Shown here: positions 31,424 through 32,561 of the stretch, in pieces
Layout: every line of letters begins with the position of its first letter
Position numbering within the stretch: the first letter of the stretch is position 1
Source: Akkermansia muciniphila
Lineage (GTDB): Bacteria; Verrucomicrobiota; Verrucomicrobiia; Verrucomicrobiales; DEV007
Reading direction: 5' to 3'
Assembly (NCBI GenBank): GCA_945883495.1
Contig: CAMCXS010000065.1
Span: forward strand, 1 to 32,561
DNA: 32,561 nucleotides
Notes under the pieces: model-generated
Seen by the model: the letters and a program-made list of their open reading frames with translations, nothing else
What the model was told of the DNA's origin: nothing
Databases searched by the model: none
Made by a program: the position numbers and the translations under genes

Positions 31424-31819
31424 TCAGAGACCCGAATTGTAACGCAAGATACCGTTCGCAATCGTTAAATAGCGAATAGCACTAGTCCGCTCCGGCGCAC
31501 TCAACCCCGGAACCCCGAAGAACTGGTTATAGAACGGACTTGTATTATCCTGAACAGTACTACCAGTAACAATAGAAGCAACAACCGCTTCCACATCAGT
31601 ACTTGTACCAACAAAGTTCAGCCCCGCCGCCGCGGCCGCACTGGAAACCGAAGACAACTGCTGCGCATTCCGACGATCCTTGGTATCCTCTGCCGCCTCG
31701 TTGATTCGACCGATATTCGGAACCGCGATAGCAGCCAAGATACCAATGACAGCAATGACAACCAGCATCTCAACAAGCGAGAAGCCCGCCTTCAACCCAT
31801 TAAACTTGATATTTTTCAT
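31424..31819 (-). CDS. Prepilin-like protein 1 (first gene of the pilin operon)
   Basis: The 131-residue protein starts MKNIKFNGLKAG|FSLVEMLVVIAVIGILAAIAVPNIG, the most typical prepilin leader of the four. Next come NEAAEDTKDRRNAQQLSSVSSAAAAAG and a short beta region ending IANGILRYNSGL. Being first, shortest and closest to consensus, it may be the major pilin or major pseudopilin of the set; that is inference. ATG 31819 was preferred to the in-frame 31867. A TTGATT/TATCTT promoter lies about 36 nt upstream. No Shine-Dalgarno is visible. Confidence 0.87.
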   Translation of the reverse strand: MKNIKFNGLKAGFSLVEMLVVIAVIGILAAIAVPNIGRINEAAEDTKDRRNAQQLSSVSSAAAAAGLNFVGTSTDVEAVVASIVTGSTVQDNTSPFYNQFFGVPGLSAPERTSAIRYLTIANGILRYNSGL

Positions 31820-31854
31820 GTAGTGTCGTGTATGTTGGACCTTGATCCAGTCAT

Positions 31855-31882
31855 AAGATATTAGCACCCAGGGCTAAATCAA
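31855..31882 (-). promoter_or_regulatory. Sigma70-like promoter of the pilin operon
   Basis: On the minus strand TTGATT (31882-31877), a 16-nt spacer and TATCTT (31860-31855) lie ahead of the first prepilin gene, predicting a leader of about 28 nt. No other promoter is obvious in the tightly packed downstream genes. Confidence 0.45.
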
Positions 31883-32561
31883 GACATTTTCAGAAAAATA
31901 TACTCAAGTTGCGTCCATTTTCTTCACCACGAAGAAAATTAACAATATTCTCACGATTGCCGCTTATTGTTGATTATTTTCTCTCGCATGACTGGCTTTT
32001 ATTGGTCCTGCATAGAATCATCTCGTCGCTACATCAATCAGAGCCCCCCCTCCCACATGGTTTTGCTTCCGCCCCCCATGTCGTTCCATGAATCAGAAGC
32101 CCCATGACCTCGCAGTATGCCTCGGCTACCTGGGGAAAGCCTATATGAATCCTGGTAATGAATAATCTTCTCCGTGTGCAAGGAGCAGACGCGTCCCGAT
32201 GGCAATGCCCCAGAACTCCTACTGGTGGTCAAAACCGCAATTAGAAGCAGGGCACATCCTCTACCCCATTCCACAGCCGAACATTCCGCTCATGCCACCA
32301 ATGGCAGCCTACGGGAGATGCAAACTCTTCTAGACCCAAGCCGTTTACCCTCTTGGCTCCCATTCGCAACCGCAGCATGATGGCAGTATCTGCCTTTAGG
32401 GACATTCTTTTACGGAGTAGCGTATCCTTCGAACGCCCTCCAATCAGAGATTCAGAGTCCTTCGGTGGTCACCAGCAACTGCCGACTACTCCCTGCTATC
32501 TCCCCAAAGCAACTCCCGTTCTGCACAAGGCAAAGACTACGATCCTCCTCAACAAGAGTCC
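31883..32561. other. Right end of the window, about 680 bp without a supported gene
   Basis: Base composition is mixed, with an AT-rich stretch at about 31880-32030. Short frames exist on both strands (plus 31909-32091 and 32174-32380, minus 32038-32274), none with a recognisable domain, start signal or coding-like pattern. The last 110 bp are open on the minus strand (a possible C-terminus entering from beyond the edge), but 36 codons are too few to judge. I see no repeat, RNA gene or terminator that I can support. Confidence 0.4.

Noticed and set aside
32038-32274. Minus-strand 78-codon frame upstream of the pilin operon, considered as a decayed prepilin
   Set aside because: It lacks the G|FxxxE leader and hydrophobic helix, and no remnant of them is found in the other frames.

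Overview
The window looks like chromosomal DNA of a Verrucomicrobiota bacterium, or a close relative in the PVC superphylum. The evidence is the gene families present: a ThuA / PVC-type dehydrogenase / cytochrome c fusion, a YVTN-propeller cytochrome with Ig-like domains, an arylsulfatase of the type common in PVC genomes, a small secreted protein with an HPCxLC motif, and runs of prepilin-like proteins. Most of it is GC-rich. Few starts have a Shine-Dalgarno sequence, and several have promoter-like hexamers so close that the transcript may be leaderless. This assignment is inferred from protein families; no rRNA or other phylogenetic marker is present.

Layout. (1) 1-4851: a very large minus-strand secreted cytochrome/propeller/Ig protein that runs off the left edge, a small secreted HPCxLC protein upstream of it, and a divergent MgtE magnesium transporter. 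(2) 4870-13502: a secreted sulfatase and a PLP enzyme of the ACC-deaminase fold on the minus strand, then the divergent 1085-residue ThuA/dehydrogenase/CBM-like/cytochrome c fusion followed by a secreted TPR protein. (3) 13608-15207: a class V aminotransferase and a small DUF5069-like protein. (4) 15211-17840, minus strand: GNAT acetyltransferase, RimK-like ATP-grasp ligase with an RLAN-type N-terminus, and SET-domain methyltransferase, tightly packed. This looks like a peptide- or protein-modifying cassette and is the best candidate for an undescribed system here. (5) 17925-19718, minus strand: two overlapping alpha/beta-hydrolases and a tRNA-Lys(UUU). (6) 19854-23340, minus strand: two proteins of unknown function, one carrying an Arg/Asp/Gly-rich disordered segment and about 20 tandem copies of an acidic octapeptide encoded by a 24-bp minisatellite. 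(7) 23509-27414, plus strand: a secreted trypsin-like protease, then a HEAT/beta-sandwich secreted protein overlapping a PQQ-type beta-propeller. (8) 27349-31819, minus strand: four prepilin-like proteins, a GspE/PilB ATPase and a single-domain response regulator in one apparent operon, with visibly lower GC. (9) 31820-32561 has no gene I can support.

How the genes fit together. Many products carry signal peptides and act in the periplasm or at the surface (sulfatase, esterase-type hydrolases, sugar-dehydrogenase-like fusion, cytochromes, PQQ propeller, protease). That fits an organism degrading sulfated or acetylated polysaccharides and passing electrons to c-type cytochromes. The pilin-ATPase operon would supply part of a type IV pilus or type II secretion machine; its platform protein, secretin and prepilin peptidase must lie elsewhere.
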